Source: Plakobranchus ocellatus (taxonomy: Eukaryota > Mollusca > Gastropoda > Plakobranchidae). Taken from it: a DNA stretch of 23,389 bases. Within the stretch, counting starts at the first letter, position 1. Every line of letters begins with the position of its first letter. The notes beneath the pieces were generated by a model. It was not told the origin of the DNA and made no database searches. It saw only the letters and a program-made list of their open reading frames with translations. Shown here in pieces: positions 1 through 10,501 of this stretch. A program made the translations under genes and the position numbers. Location: assembly GCA_019648995.1 (NCBI GenBank), contig BLXT01006100.1, positions 500,260 to 523,648 of the forward strand, written 5' to 3'.

Positions 1-599
1 TTATTATTTCTCTTCCGATTTTGATATTTTCGTTATAAAGGAAACTACAATTATTGAGTTCAGTTTTATTTCGCGGCGCAATATTTTTGACGTATTTTGT
101 AAATGCTTCTAATGTGTCTTTCCAGAACTGATTAGTAATGTTTGACAGTTTCCTTTGAAGGATTAGGAAGTGATGTTAAGATGTGAACAACTTTTGAAAT
201 AATTATGTTTTTTTATAACGCAAATTATATCAAAGGGTGTTAATTTTCTCTTGTCCCAATTTTTTATTTCCATTTTAACTTTTTCCCAATGGTGTTGAAT
301 GTTGTTTTCTGTTATCCTTTCGAGATCAGTCGTTTACACTTTGTTTACCTTTTATATCTAGAGACTTCTAGAAGGTGTGGAAGATGTGAGAGCATTGCTT
401 TCACGACGTTGAAAGATCGTACCCTGGTAATATGATATATAGGTTATGTTTATGTGAAAAATGGTAAATGAATTAGAGTATTTCATTGTTCAATACTTTT
501 AGCTAATCTTGATTACATAAGTGTAAGTTCTACTCTTTTAGAGAATCAGATGTTTAATATTGACAAAGTAAGTCTGTGGATTGCCTAACTAGTATTTTC

Positions 600-891
600 T
601 AGAAGCTGTAGGCGGTGGGTATATAGAGAGCGCTGTAAGATTGTCGAAAAAGGTTGCAGAGATCACTGTGAGACACAGCGCTGGTGTTAGAGAGCTTTTA
701 GATCTTACTAACTGTGCAACTTGAATAGCTTTTCTGAGATTGTTCTTGATTCAAATGAATAAATCTTTCTTGCACTTTTAGGTAAGACTTTGATTGATTT
801 CTGTTCTTTAGACTACTTAAAAGAATTAATATCACAATTAGTGTTCAACTAGGTCTATAACTGAACACCATTAAAGCATTCGTGGCCTATT
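600..891 (+). mobile_element. 3' part of an LTR (Ty3/Gypsy-like)
   Basis: This looks like the promoter-to-end part of a long terminal repeat. A TATATAG box lies at 620-626 and an AATAAA polyadenylation signal at 758-763, a normal spacing for U3-R-U5. The block is followed at once by a primer-binding-like TGGCGACC and then by broken gag sequence, which is the order expected at the 5' end of an LTR retrotransposon. The left LTR boundary could not be placed; it may reach back to about 340. Its last ~150 bases recur in diverged form at 15748-15890 and 15955-16105. The call rests on order and motifs, not on a matched second LTR of the same copy. Confidence 0.55.
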
Positions 892-909
892 TGGCGACCC
901 CAACGAGAT
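892..909 (+). other. Putative tRNA primer-binding site
   Basis: TGGCGACCCCAACGAG begins just after the LTR-like block. A primer-binding site starts with TGG, complementary to the CCA end of a tRNA, and TGGCGACC is common in Ty3/Gypsy elements. The primer tRNA was not identified. Confidence 0.45.
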
Positions 910-1073
910 AGACAAGGAGAAAGATGTCAGGTATATATAATTCAAATTAACAAGAAGTAGCTAGGATACACGTACATTAAGAGAGAAGAGTATTTGAAAT
1001 AAGAGTATGGACGATTCGCCGAGCAAGAGAGAAAGAGCGTCAGGGCGAAGAACGAGAAAGAGAAAGATAAAGG

Positions 1074-1157
1074 GTTAGAACTTCAACTAAGAAGAGAAAG
1101 ATAGAGAGTTAGAACTTCAACTAAGAAGAGAAAGATAGAGAGTTAGAACTTCAACTG
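1074..1157 (+). repeat. 34-bp tandem repeat inside gag coiled coil
   Basis: Units start at 1074, 1108 and 1142 with GTTAGAACTTCAACT. The first two are nearly identical and the third is partial before it diverges. The 34-bp period is not a multiple of three, so expansion itself breaks the reading frame. Confidence 0.75.
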
Positions 1158-1237
1158 AAACGAACAGAAAAAAACAAACTTCAACTGAAGCGAGATGAAA
1201 GAGAATTCCAACTGAAGCGAGAAGAAGCGGGACACAC

Positions 1238-1243
<6 letters not shown>

Positions 1244-1304
<61 letters not shown>
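1244..1304 (+). repeat. (AG)n microsatellite
   Basis: About 30 uninterrupted AG dinucleotides. They lie in the charged gag segment, where the frame would read Glu-Arg repeats. Confidence 0.95.
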
Positions 1305-1306
<2 letters not shown>

Positions 1307-2269
1307 AGCAGGGAAACAGAAAGAAATGGAGACGAAGAAATTACGCCCACAAGCTAGTATACAAGCTGATCTTGATTCAACAGGTGGGACAGACACCCGG
1401 AACTACGAGGGTAGTTACCAAATTGCTCATTTTTGTGGACGGAAAAAGTGATTTCGATAGCTGGCTATCGCGATTTGAAAGATTCTCAGAGCTGAGCCAA
1501 GCAGGCGGAAATGGGCGAGTACACTTTCTGGAGGAACCCTGGATTGCTACGGGCGCCTTCCACGGGCCTAAACCTTGGATTTTGAAGAGGTAAAGAAGAT
1601 GCAAATCAAAAGTTATGCTTTGACAGAGAATGAATACCGGGCGCAGGTTCCGAATATGTAAACCGGAGGAAGGCGAGAGTGGTGACGTTTATAGTGAGGA
1701 TCAATACATCGTCTCTAAACTGATGGGTAGAGCTGTCAGACACCAAGAAAACTTCGAGGACCTGAGGAAATTGTTTGTCCATGAAAATTGATGGATGCCT
1801 GTCCGGGATCTGGTGGTGTATATAAGAATTATAGTCCGTCGTGATCTGGAGTGTAAGCAAGGAGGCGGGCCGGTATTTGTTGGCCCGTACTCTGTTGGAT
1901 CAACCCCTTAGATCTTGTGCTCGATCTGTGATGGACTCTGTGAGTTCCCATGCACCCGAGATGAAAGCCATTGGTTGTGAACGTGCAGGAGAGCTTAAGA
2001 CGAGCATGGAAAATCAATGGTCATGTTTCAAGTACGAGAGATATAGTCATATCACTTGCAACTGCACATATCCAAGGCCCTCAGTGAAGAAAGCGGGTGC
2101 AGATTCTGGAGCAAGCGCAGTTCCTGTTCTGGAGGTGACGGACAATCTCAAGAGTGAAATGAAGGCTGGAATGCTTCGGCTGGCAAGCAAGAAAACTGTA
2201 CCACTTGTGGCAATTGAGCCGCACAGCGGCATCCAAAAAGGGCGAAGGATTTTCGTGTGCCTACACTGA

Positions 2270-2870
2270 GAGGAACTATAGGCGTTAAAAACTATTCCCT
2301 GCATGTCCTACTATTGATTTCATTAATAAGTGCTAAAATAATTAACAGATAATTGTACTTTTTTGCCTTTTAGCCTAAGTGTTGAAAAGACGAGGCCTAA
2401 AGATTATTGGTGCACACGTGATCTAAGTCTGAACTAGATCAAAAGGCCCCGGAAGCTGTTTTGGCGTAGGTCAAGACCGGGGCGAAAAGAGGTTTTGTAA
2501 AATGGCCTAAGTGATCAAATATCATGTATTGTATCAAGATCAATAACCAAAGCAATGGCAGTATCGATAAAATAAAATCCAAGATTATGAATCCTTTTTC
2601 GAGAGTGCCTAAATCTAGGTACTTTGCAGTACTTTTTTGCTTCAAAGTATATTCAGTTGACCATAAGTGGTAGTAATATTAATACTACCTATATCGAAGT
2701 CCGTTAGTTATATCATAATTATTAAATAGCATAATAGTTCAAGTCAATTGATCTAAACAAAAGTCAATTGCCATAGGATCCAAACGGCCTAAGTCATTTT
2801 CCCAAAAGGCCTAAGTCTATCGCCACAAAATCAAAATGACAAATGGCCCAACTCCAAAGGACTCAAGTGA
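2270..2870. repeat. Degenerate GGCCTAAGT-bearing repeats, no gene
   Basis: GCCTAAGT or close variants occur at about 2373, 2394, 2504, 2607, 2786 and 2808. Between 2740 and 2850 they resolve into units of about 22-28 bp beginning AAGTC and ending GGCCT. A 7-bp inverted repeat, GGTAGTA/TACTACC, sits near 2668-2688. No coding sequence was recognised. Confidence 0.4.
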
Positions 2871-5800
2871 ATGATATTTCATAACTTCATTTTTTAAAAT
2901 AAAAACATTGCTCATATCCAATTCCTACTTCTTTAAAAGCGTATACGTAATTTTTTGCACTGAAAACACAAGTTCTGCGCAAAAGTGAATGATTTTTTTA
3001 AAATTATCTTAAAGTTAGAAAAATGACGTAGGCCACATGGCACCATGACGTTATATTCAGAAACACTTCCCTGCCAGATCAATGATTTTATCATCACAAT
3101 TTCTTCTGTCAAAACCATCCTAGACAACAATAGACTTTAAAGAAACCAGGCATAGAAATGGAGACAAAACATTAAAATTACTACAGGGAGGCGACTGTGG
3201 TTAAGGCAGCATTTCAATTATGTGTACAATTAAAATTGAAAAAAAAAAGGGCAATGGCGATCCTAAATTTTCAGAAAGACCTAATACAATCTGATGAAAA
3301 TATATCCATCTCAGGCACAGATGAAATATGGTCAGAGAAAAAAACCAATAATCAATGAAGTCAGAATAAAACAGAAACAATGGAAAACAATTACATGAAT
3401 TTTTATGTCATAGAATGGGAGCTATTTTTTTTTTACTTTTCATCTCTGTACAATTCAAATATTCCATTTACCAATAAATGATTATTTTCCATTTTTTTCT
3501 TTATTTTGCTTCCGACACATTTACTCAGAATCCGAACCAGTTTATTGAGAAAAAAAAGCAATCCATATCGAAAATTAGAAAAACAAGTTAAAGTTTCATA
3601 TGACAACATTTCGTGGGGACTGTACAGTATCCATTAATAATATTAGTAATTCTGAAAATGATCTTGTCTGGAAAACTTCATAACCTGTAAAGAAACTGTT
3701 ATAGCTTCCATGGATGGAATTATTATAACCTCCTCTTATGTAGAATGCACACCTAAAAGTATAGTGGATCAAGTGCCTGGATGCAAGACATTCAGTCTAG
3801 TTTGTTGTTCGGTGTGTGGAAGTAATTGAAGTTTACGCAAGTTTTATTCGCTTGACTAGAACGAGACCAAACAAATTCTGTTTGGAATTTATCTTTGAGT
3901 CTCAAGTAATCTTGTTGTTTAATTGACACGCCAGCCCCTAGTAGACACTGAAAGCCGGTTATGACGAATTCTTCTGCGGCGGTTGAAGAAGTGGCAATTT
4001 TTTTAACGGACCTACAACTATTAGTACTTATCGTAAAAAAAAGCAATAACTACATTACATTTTTTAAATCAGCGCTTTCAAATTGTCAGTATTTAGTCGG
4101 TTTTAAAAAAAAATCATTTTAACCACACACTCTAGTCTATAATGCACCAAAAGATTTTTCTGTCCCAGAGCGTAGGTAGATACACGAGTTGAAAATTTCA
4201 AATCTTCAAACGGGTGTTTTTTTTAGGCCGACTAGTTCCATTTTCGATACTAATATTCTAAAGCATTAAATTAATCAACCAAAATAACCATATCCCTGAG
4301 CTCTAAAACATGTTTCTTAATCTCGCTTAACACATTTCAGGATGAATTAGAATAAAATCCAATTTTTTTTCTACAAAACTGTTTTCGAAAAGATGAGCTT
4401 TATCGCTGACACACTGAGCCATTTTTAGCCACAGAAATGCAATAACGTCTGCACGGCTCAGTGCCCGGAAACCAGATGATGGCCTGTATTGACATTGCAA
4501 TTCGATTTTCTGATAAAAACGAAGGTAATTTCTCCTCTTCTACTATATGAAAATAGCTCCCATAATGATAAGTTCAGTTGACTTTTTGATATAATGTGTC
4601 CTGGTTAAATGAATTTTGGATACATGTATGAATAGTTTTGCCGCATTTACTGGAAATCCATTTCTCACAATTAATGGCTTTGTACTATTTGGTTATAGAT
4701 CAAGTTGAACACTGCCTGTGATAATGAGTTGTTTTAAATCGATTGATGGACAGAAATCACCTCGTCTTGCCGAAAATTGATCGAAAATTTATTAATTTAA
4801 ATGAATAATAAAGTCAGAACAGCAAGGTGTCTCTTTGTAGGTCTACAAATTTACAGGCATCAAAAGTCTATTTCTCAACGATCTATGCGAGCTCCCGAAC
4901 AACCTCACATCGCTCTCTTTTATATCCACCTCTTACAATTTCTAAAAATATACTATTTATGCATTGCATAGGCCAATTAGTCAACAGAACACACATAGTT
5001 CATTCTAGAATCTACTGTCTCATGTAATCAAGATTAGGTAAACATAATGATCAATCAAATAATCTCATTTATCATCTCTCTAATACATGAACATATCCAG
5101 AATTCACTCTTCAGTTCTAGTCGTAGCCGAAACCTATCTGGTAACAACACCCTGTAAGCAATATTCTTACACCTTTGATAACTTTCTAGAAATCCCTAGA
5201 TCTAAAAAAGGCAAACAAAGCGAAAACATAATAGCAGTGTTAAAACAAAAATGGTTCGCCGGACAGAAAAATCGTATACAAGGCTAGAGCAGAGAACAGC
5301 CACTTCGAGTTTAGATCTCAATGTAGACTCATCTCACAAGAGCCAATTTTCTTACATTTTTGTTTAAAGGCCTCAATGTACAGACTGTGTGCCACGTACC
5401 TTCCCTATAAAGTGAGTCATCATATCATTTCGAGCATTGAGATTCGAAGACGTTAAGCATATTTTCACTTGGCAAGTCAATGATTGCCCTCATAGTTTCC
5501 AATGTAGCTTTTTGAATCTTGTAAAACCTTCTATTGTTTTGTTTTAAGATATTCTATATAGATTTTGAAAAGAAATTTTCTGCATCAAGTTTTTAGCTTG
5601 TAAAGCTAAAGTTTATTGTAGAATACTGCAATGGAAAATAGAATCAGTCAATTTAGATAATTTATGAAACACTCAGCCTTACCGATAAGCTAAAACCATC
5701 GACGAATATCACCGTTTCGGGCCGGCATTGGCACGAATTTCAAAGTTTGCAATATAGATTTTCTTGTTTGAAACCTACGGATGTTTTCACTATTCACAGT

Positions 5801-6100
5801 TTTAATTTCGAAAGATGATATATATAAACGGATTTAATAAATTAAAAAAAAAAACACGCAGATACAACATTCACACTGTCTCTGCCAATATTATCGTTCA
5901 TAGATCAATTAATTCATTTCTTATAGTCGGAGAATTCGTTGTGCGAGAAAGCCTGAATAGCGCTTTTATTGAACTGAAAAAAAGCTTCAACAGAAAAAAA
6001 AAAATACATTCTCATAGCCTTCCCATTTGTTCATCTTTGCACTCGATACCTAAAAAACAAGGAAAAGACAAACGAAACAAAATATATCATTATATTTCTT
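2871..6100. other. AT-rich stretch without a recognised gene
   Basis: Open frames here are short and match no family I know, including an 84-codon minus-strand frame at 3792-4046. Small perfect hairpins occur at 3698-3729 (GTTATA/TATAAC enclosing TTCCAT/ATGGAA) and 5592-5610 (TTTAGCTT/AAGCTAAA). Homopolymer A and T runs are frequent. I found no clear counterpart here of the unit lying downstream of lectin 2. Confidence 0.5.
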
Positions 6101-6101
6101 T

Positions 6102-6107
6102 TTTATT
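6102..6107 (-). terminator. Candidate polyadenylation signal, lectin 1
   Basis: AATAAA on the minus strand about 235 bases after the lectin 1 stop codon. It gives a plausible 3' UTR, but the sequence is AT-rich and chance matches are likely. Confidence 0.35.
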
Positions 6108-6342
6108 CAATGAGCAGCAATGCTAACTCCCCAAAAGCTATGAGAAATGTTTAACTGTTGTTCACAATTTTAAAAACAATAATTGTCTAAACTTGTTACT
6201 TTTCGAAACAAAATGAGTAAATGTTTACTATTACTACATCTATATCATTATTACTATGCGACTCGACATCACATGTGCATTGAAACCTTTTTTTTCCATA
6301 GGTTCTTACGTCAATTCGAACCTCTCTTATAATGTCTTTCAA

Positions 6343-6920
6343 CTAAGAATCAACTGTAGCAGTATCAGTTGATTCCGTACCAGGAGCATCATCAGAATCA
6401 GCCGCATCCACGACTTGCTTTTCGTACTCGCAGATATAATGTCTTTCCTGCCTGTAATCTGTAAGCCTCCGGAAAAAACCACGGCGACAGTCAATATCTT
6501 GCCAGGTATTTGTCACGGGGTTCAAAGTGACGCAGTCATTATTGCGCGAGTCTCTAGTGCGGAAAATTCCGGTGTCAGGGGCGAAGTTTTCATAAAAATT
6601 TGGAGTCATCAGCTTGCTGCCATCTTTCCATCTGAATTCACCCTCTATGATCATGTCATCCAGTCCTATGAACACTTCATCTGTGATGTTGAACTCTGAA
6701 AGAGCATCCACAAGAAAGTCGTTGATTTCCTCTGTTTTTGGCATAGCAAGATTTCCGCTGTCAAACTCACACACTTCCTGTGCCTGCCAGTATTGAGCTT
6801 TGGAGGCAGGGGGGATACCGAACTGGTAACATTTGTTTCCAAGGACTTTGAGATATCTCGTGTCACCCCAAATGACTCCAAGTGGACAGAGGTCCATTAC
6901 TGAATCTGTGAAAACAGGAT
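6343..6920 (-). CDS. Secreted C-type lectin 1, exon 2 (CTLD)
   Basis: Exon 2 joins in phase 1 to exon 1 at 10066-10114, giving a 208-residue protein. The acceptor is a pyrimidine tract with CAG ending at 6921. Residues 1-16 are a signal peptide; a CTLD spans about 28-182; an acidic Ser/Thr/Asp tail fills 183-208. Six extracellular Cys (28, 47, 67, 146, 161, 180) fit a long-form CTLD with three disulfides. Hallmarks are VFIGLDD at 99-105, FRWKDGS at 112-118, WQDIDC at 156-161 and YICEY at 178-182. The EPN/QPD motif of calcium-dependent sugar binding is absent: the matching loop reads NFAPD (128-132). WND is WQD (156-158). A sequon (NIT) lies at 94. The family is usually secreted and used in pathogen or self-carbohydrate recognition, shell matrix or mucus; the ligand here is unknown. 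The 184-codon frame starting at 6897 begins at an internal Met; splicing shows seven more codons upstream in this exon. Confidence 0.9.
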
Positions 6921-7099
6921 CTGGAAAGCAAAATTACAATTACGATGATTTTATTTTGAAAAAAGACTTTGATAATAGCTTGTGTAAAAATAGCTCAATA
7001 TCTTCTAATAGTTAACTAAAGACTCTGCGAAAGTGCAGTGAGGGCGACGAGGAAAGCAAAAACCTACTGCCTAATAATATGCAGACAATAAATGAGGCT

Positions 7100-7262
7100 C
7101 TTGCCCTGGAGTGGTGGCATACTGCATAGCAACCCCATCCTTGAATCTGCAGGAACCCTTCTGTGGCATATTTGATTCCTGCCACATGCGCCCTGGCATA
7201 ACGAGGAGCCGAGAAGCCTGACGGTACCGTGTTATGGTCATATAGTACACAAACAGCTACCT
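7100..7262 (+). mobile_element. Diverged tRNA-derived SINE copy
   Basis: This aligns by eye with the three clearer SINE copies at 11219, 12079 and 21567. Shared points are GGTGGCAT near box A, ATCTGCAGG.ACC, a box-B-like TTTGATTCCTGCC, then CCTGGC and GAAGCCTGA. It is the most diverged copy. It lies in the lectin 1 intron, antisense to the gene. Confidence 0.45.
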
Positions 7263-7563
7263 ACCTTGCCCTGGTACCCTATGCTCGTTTTTGAACTTTC
7301 GTAATGACTTTACGTTAACACCGTATATTTCCAATCAAAGAGAGTAAACCTCTGAAAGGGATTTCAATCTCGAGTCAAAATGTAGAAGCAATGAGACATT
7401 AATGACATTATGTCAATTTACTTATGAAGCTTGGGCATTGTTATCTGCTGTTTGTCAGAAAGTTCTTCAGATTTTTTCCGAGTGTTTTTAAAAACTCTTT
7501 ACTCATGCGTAATTGGCCGATTAACGTTCACGTATTACATAAACATAAAGATGAAATTGCAAC

Positions 7564-7587
7564 TCCACCCCCCCCCCTCCCCCCCAA
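7564..7587 (+). repeat. C-rich homopolymer tract
   Basis: Two long C runs separated by a single T, within the lectin 1 intron. This is simple low-complexity sequence. Confidence 0.85.
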
Positions 7588-7831
7588 GCCGAAAAAAATT
7601 AATGCTTTAGAAAATAGAATTCATTTGAGTAACTGTTGAAAAAATTAAAACAAAAAGATTAAAATCTAAATCTCTTCAGCTTTCAACGGTTTGAATGTCG
7701 GGAATTAATAAAGAGACCAGATATGGCAGCCACCTTGTGAGAATTGTAATAGGAGAGAAGAGGCATGTGCCATGAAATTATAAATAAATAACTCAATGTA
7801 ATTATCATTATATATGGGGGAAACAAGGCAC

Positions 7832-8095
7832 CGGTTTGTGTCATATAAAAAAAACACCACAAAAAACAATCTTAGATAATATGTTGATATCTCGCAACAC
7901 TGGACTGTGGTTTGTGACATACAAAAACAAACAACTCTGAATAATAGGATGATATCTGGCAACAATAAGATAGTGGTTTGTGTCATACAGAAACCGACAA
8001 CTCTAGACTATATGATATCTGGCAACAACAAGACACTTGCTTGTGTCATGCAGAAGTCAACAACTCTGAAAATAGGATGATACCTGGAATCCTGT
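7832..8095 (+). repeat. Minisatellite, four units of 63-76 bp
   Basis: Units start near 7835, 7911, 7977 and 8040. Each holds TTTGTGTCATAC, then CAACTCTGAATAATAGGATG, then ATATCTGGCAACA. The copies are diverged by substitutions and small indels. The array lies in the lectin 1 intron, and the open frame antisense to it is a by-product of the periodicity. Confidence 0.75.
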
Positions 8096-8300
8096 CATAT
8101 ACCCAACGACTTCGATAGCTGTGTTTCCCGTTAATTATATTGACAAGAGAAATAATGCCGGTTTCCATCTTCTTACATTTCCAATATAAACTAGCAGAAA
8201 CTGCAAAACTATGCATATAGCCTGTCCACTGCAAAATGATATCAGGTCTTTGAGCCGCTCTTCAGGCCGATGTGTTGGCTTTGAATTAAACCGGCGATCG

Positions 8301-8332
8301 TAAAGATTCTTTCAAATTTTAAAGAATCTTTA
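8301..8332. repeat. Perfect 12-bp hairpin in lectin 1 intron
   Basis: Arms TAAAGATTCTTT (8301-8312) and AAAGAATCTTTA (8321-8332) are perfect inverted repeats around an 8-base loop. The hairpin sits about 60 bases beyond the LINE tail. Confidence 0.75.
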
Positions 8333-8394
8333 GCCATTGTATCTCCACATATCCACAAAAAGGATGAACAAAGCACAAATAAGTAGACTTACGG

Positions 8395-8463
<69 letters not shown>
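8395..8463 (+). repeat. (ATC)23 tract: (TGA)n tail of the LINE
   Basis: This is an uninterrupted ATC run on the plus strand, (GAT/TGA)n on the LINE's own strand. The LINE reading frame ends ..RQGT followed by TGA, which is itself the first unit of the tract. That makes the tract the 3' tail of the element rather than an independent microsatellite. The polyhistidine and polymethionine frames across it are artefacts. Confidence 0.85.
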
Positions 8464-8464
<1 letters not shown>

Positions 8465-10028
8465 GGTACCTTGTCTGGAACAAACATTGGCGATCATGTT
8501 CCTCCACTCATACCTATTATTAGTTAACCTTATTAAGTTGTTATTGCTACCCCTGCCTATTGCCCATGACTTAAGATTTTCAATAAAAGTTATTCTCTGC
8601 CTACCTCTACTGCGTTTGCCTTCAATCTTTCCAGTGATTGCTAAGCGTTCTTAAGTCTTGTGTCGGAAAATATGGCCTAAAAGTTGTAGTTGCCTCTGTC
8701 TTATGGTTTTAATTAATGATCGCTCGAGATTAGCCTCTTTTAGAACCGATTCATTTTACTTGTTTCTGTCCATGATATCCTCATCATTCTTCTGATAAAC
8801 CACATCTCCACTGCTTCTAGTTTTTTCTCTGTTTCCTTGTTTATTGTCCAACGCTCACTACCATACAAAAGTACTGACCATACATATGTTTCAATTACCC
8901 TTATTTTGGTTGCCATTCTTATGTTTCAATTTGCCAGTATTGGTTTTATTGTTTGGAATGTATCTTTGGCCATGGCTATTCTTTTACTTATTTACTTATT
9001 TACTTATTACGCATCTGCCATCTGATGTTATCAAGTTCCCTAGATATTTAAATTGTGTAACTTGCTTGATTTTTTCGCCTTTGCTAAAGAGATTGCACTT
9101 GGGGTTAGAGGATTACTTTGAGATGACCATACATTCCGATTTCTTTACATTCAAAGACAGGCCCATTCTTTCGCTCTCTAAAACTACAGTATCTAGAAGT
9201 TTGTGGAGTTTTTTTGTCAGATTCTGTTATTAAAACTATATCATCTGCACACCTCAGATTATTAATATTCTCTTCATTTATTTTCAAGCCTGAAATACCA
9301 TCAAGATTCTTTAAGATTATTTCACTATATAGATTAAAAGGCTCAGGAGACATTACTCATTCCTGCCTCACACCTCTTTTGATGGGTTTGAAATCACTAT
9401 GTTCTCCTTTAATTCTTACATAGGCTGTCTGATCCCAGAATACATTTCTAATTACTATCAGCTCTTTCCCATCGATGTCTAATTTTTCTAGCATACGAAA
9501 CAGCTCGACATGTCTCACTTTGTCAAAAGCCTTAGAATAATCAATAAAACAGAGGTGGAGATCTTTCTGCATTTCTGAACACCTTTCCATAAGCATTGAG
9601 AATGTTAATATTGCATTTCTATGCATGAAAACGCGTAACTTTTTTTTAAATGGCTCATAAAACTGATTGTTCTATGAAATTCACATTCTGTTGCTCCTGG
9701 TGTTTTAGGCAGTACTATAAAAACAGATTTACAAAGATCTTCTAGAATTGTACTGCTATCGTATATTGCATTAAGAAGTTTTGTTGAGAAATCTATTCAA
9801 AAATTGTCTAATGCTTTAATTAATTCTACTGGTATATTATCTGATCCTGTGGCTTTTCTATTTTTCATTTTCTTTATTGCTGCTTCTACCTCTTCTTTAA
9901 AGACAGTTGGGCCTTCTATATTTTTCTCTATTTTGGTTTTTTTTTGCACCTATCATCTTTAAAAAGATTCTCAACATATTCTGATCATCAGTTTAGTATT
10001 TTCTTCTTTTCCATTAACATTGTTCCAC
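8395..10028 (-). mobile_element. 5'-truncated non-LTR retrotransposon (LINE), decayed RT
   Basis: Read on the minus strand from 10028 to 8395, the order is that of the C-terminal part of a LINE ORF2. An upstream thumb-like linker (EYVENLFKDDR, near 9990) leads to ATGSDNIPVELIKAL, then LCFIDYSKAFDKVRH near 9520-9550. KRGVRQ precedes a stop at 9357-9359. The catalytic box is CADD (usually YADD) in NNLRCADDIVLITES near 9240. A C-terminal region follows with LLYGSERWTINKETEKKLEA (about 8830-8870), LLGHIF, GKIEGKRSRGRQR and a final stop fused to the (TGA)n tail. Stops and at least one frame change make it inactive. The endonuclease domain is missing. The clade was not resolved; (TGA)n-type tails are seen in RTE- and Ingi/Vingi-like elements. 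It fills half of the lectin 1 intron in the sense orientation. Confidence 0.85.
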
Positions 10029-10030
10029 AC

Positions 10031-10050
10031 TTATAGATACTTATAGATAC
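10031..10050 (+). repeat. 10-bp direct repeat at the LINE 5' edge
   Basis: TTATAGATAC occurs twice in a row between the truncated LINE 5' end and the exon 1 splice donor at 10065. It may be junction sequence, but no matching copy was found next to the LINE tail at 8395, so it is not a proven target-site duplication. Confidence 0.6.
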
Positions 10051-10065
10051 GGGATCAAAACTTAC

Positions 10066-10114
10066 CAGCGCATATAAATACTGTAGCAACGATGACAAGA
10101 GCAAACGTCAACAT
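10066..10114 (-). CDS. Secreted C-type lectin 1, exon 1 (signal peptide)
   Basis: This 49-bp coding exon reads MLTFALVIVATVFICA plus one base, then a GTAAGT donor. It supplies the hydrophobic signal peptide missing from the CTLD exon. The split codon completes as Asp (G/AT) and the frame runs into DPVFTDSV, then the CTLD. The ATG has A at -3. Lectin 2 has the same exon design, and the sequences flanking both donors (GTAAGTTTTGATC and GTAAGTTTTAATC) match, which supports a real, inherited exon. Cleavage after Ala16 is likely. This exon is too short to appear as an ordinary open frame. Confidence 0.85.
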
Positions 10115-10143
10115 TTTGCGTGGATAGAGACACGGCATCTGCT

Positions 10144-10182
10144 GGATGATAACACAATACAGTAATGACTGCCAGCTATATA
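10144..10182 (-). promoter_or_regulatory. Core promoter of lectin 1 (TATA + Inr-like)
   Basis: On the minus strand TATATAGCTGG starts at 10182, about 65 bases before the ATG. An initiator-like TCATCC lies near 10149-10144, roughly 30-35 bases downstream of the TATA. The predicted 5' UTR is only about 33 bases. Lectin 2 has a similar TTTAAATAGCTGG upstream. Confidence 0.5.
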
Positions 10183-10490
10183 CTTATCTGAGGGAGTTGC
10201 ACTAAAAAAAAATATTTAGTCTGCGTTCATAGAATATAGTTTCATGTCAAGTTTACAAAAGAAACAACATTTTTTTCCCAAAAGGTAAAAAAAAAATCGT
10301 TTGAGCTAGTTTTTAGACTGTGACACTTTGACAATATCAGCTTTTGGAAAAAATTCAGTCCCTTGTTTGACGTTCTAAATGTCAGAATCGCCATCTTCTA
10401 CAAAAGGAAAGATGTGATACAGTAATCTGTAACAGGCCCATATAGGTATCTTTTGTTAATATAAAAAGGGGAAAAGAAAAAGGGGGGGGG

Positions 10491-10501
10491 NNNNNNNNNN
10501 N
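10491..10501. other. Assembly gap (11 N)
   Basis: Eleven N follow a run of nine G. The true length and content are unknown; sequence across this point should not be treated as contiguous. Confidence 0.98.

Larger units (their letters stand above)
1007..2269 (+). pseudogene. Decayed Ty3/Gypsy-type gag
   Basis: A probable start ATG lies at 1007. Pieces in shifting frames then follow the order of a Gypsy gag. First comes a charged Arg/Glu/Leu/Gln coiled-coil segment (about 1010-1320), partly built from 34-bp repeats and an (AG)n tract read as Glu-Arg. Next is a capsid-like stretch with DGKSDFDSWLSRFERF near 1439-1485. Further gag-like pieces follow to about 1870, and then a zinc-knuckle remnant near 2023-2066, CFKYERYSHITCNC. 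In this knuckle (CX2CX4HX4C) the second Cys is Tyr. Multiple stops and frame changes (for example after 1590, at 1651 and near 1790) show it is dead. No protease or RT follows; recognisable element sequence fades after about 2270. Confidence 0.6.

Noticed and set aside
1117..1396. Minus-strand frames rich in Leu-Ser repeats
   Set aside because: Antisense of the (AG)n tract and purine-rich gag segment.
3792..4046. 84-codon minus-strand open frame
   Set aside because: No recognisable domain, no homologous frame nearby, no splice or promoter context; length is within chance for this sequence.
8337..8654. Open frame with a long polyhistidine run (and its polymethionine antisense)
   Set aside because: It is the (ATC)n tail of the LINE read in frame; no coding signal outside the repeat.
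8384..10056. Possible target-site duplication of the LINE (ACTTACGGATC near 8388 against GATACGGGATC near 10046)
   Set aside because: Only partly similar and not flush with both element ends.
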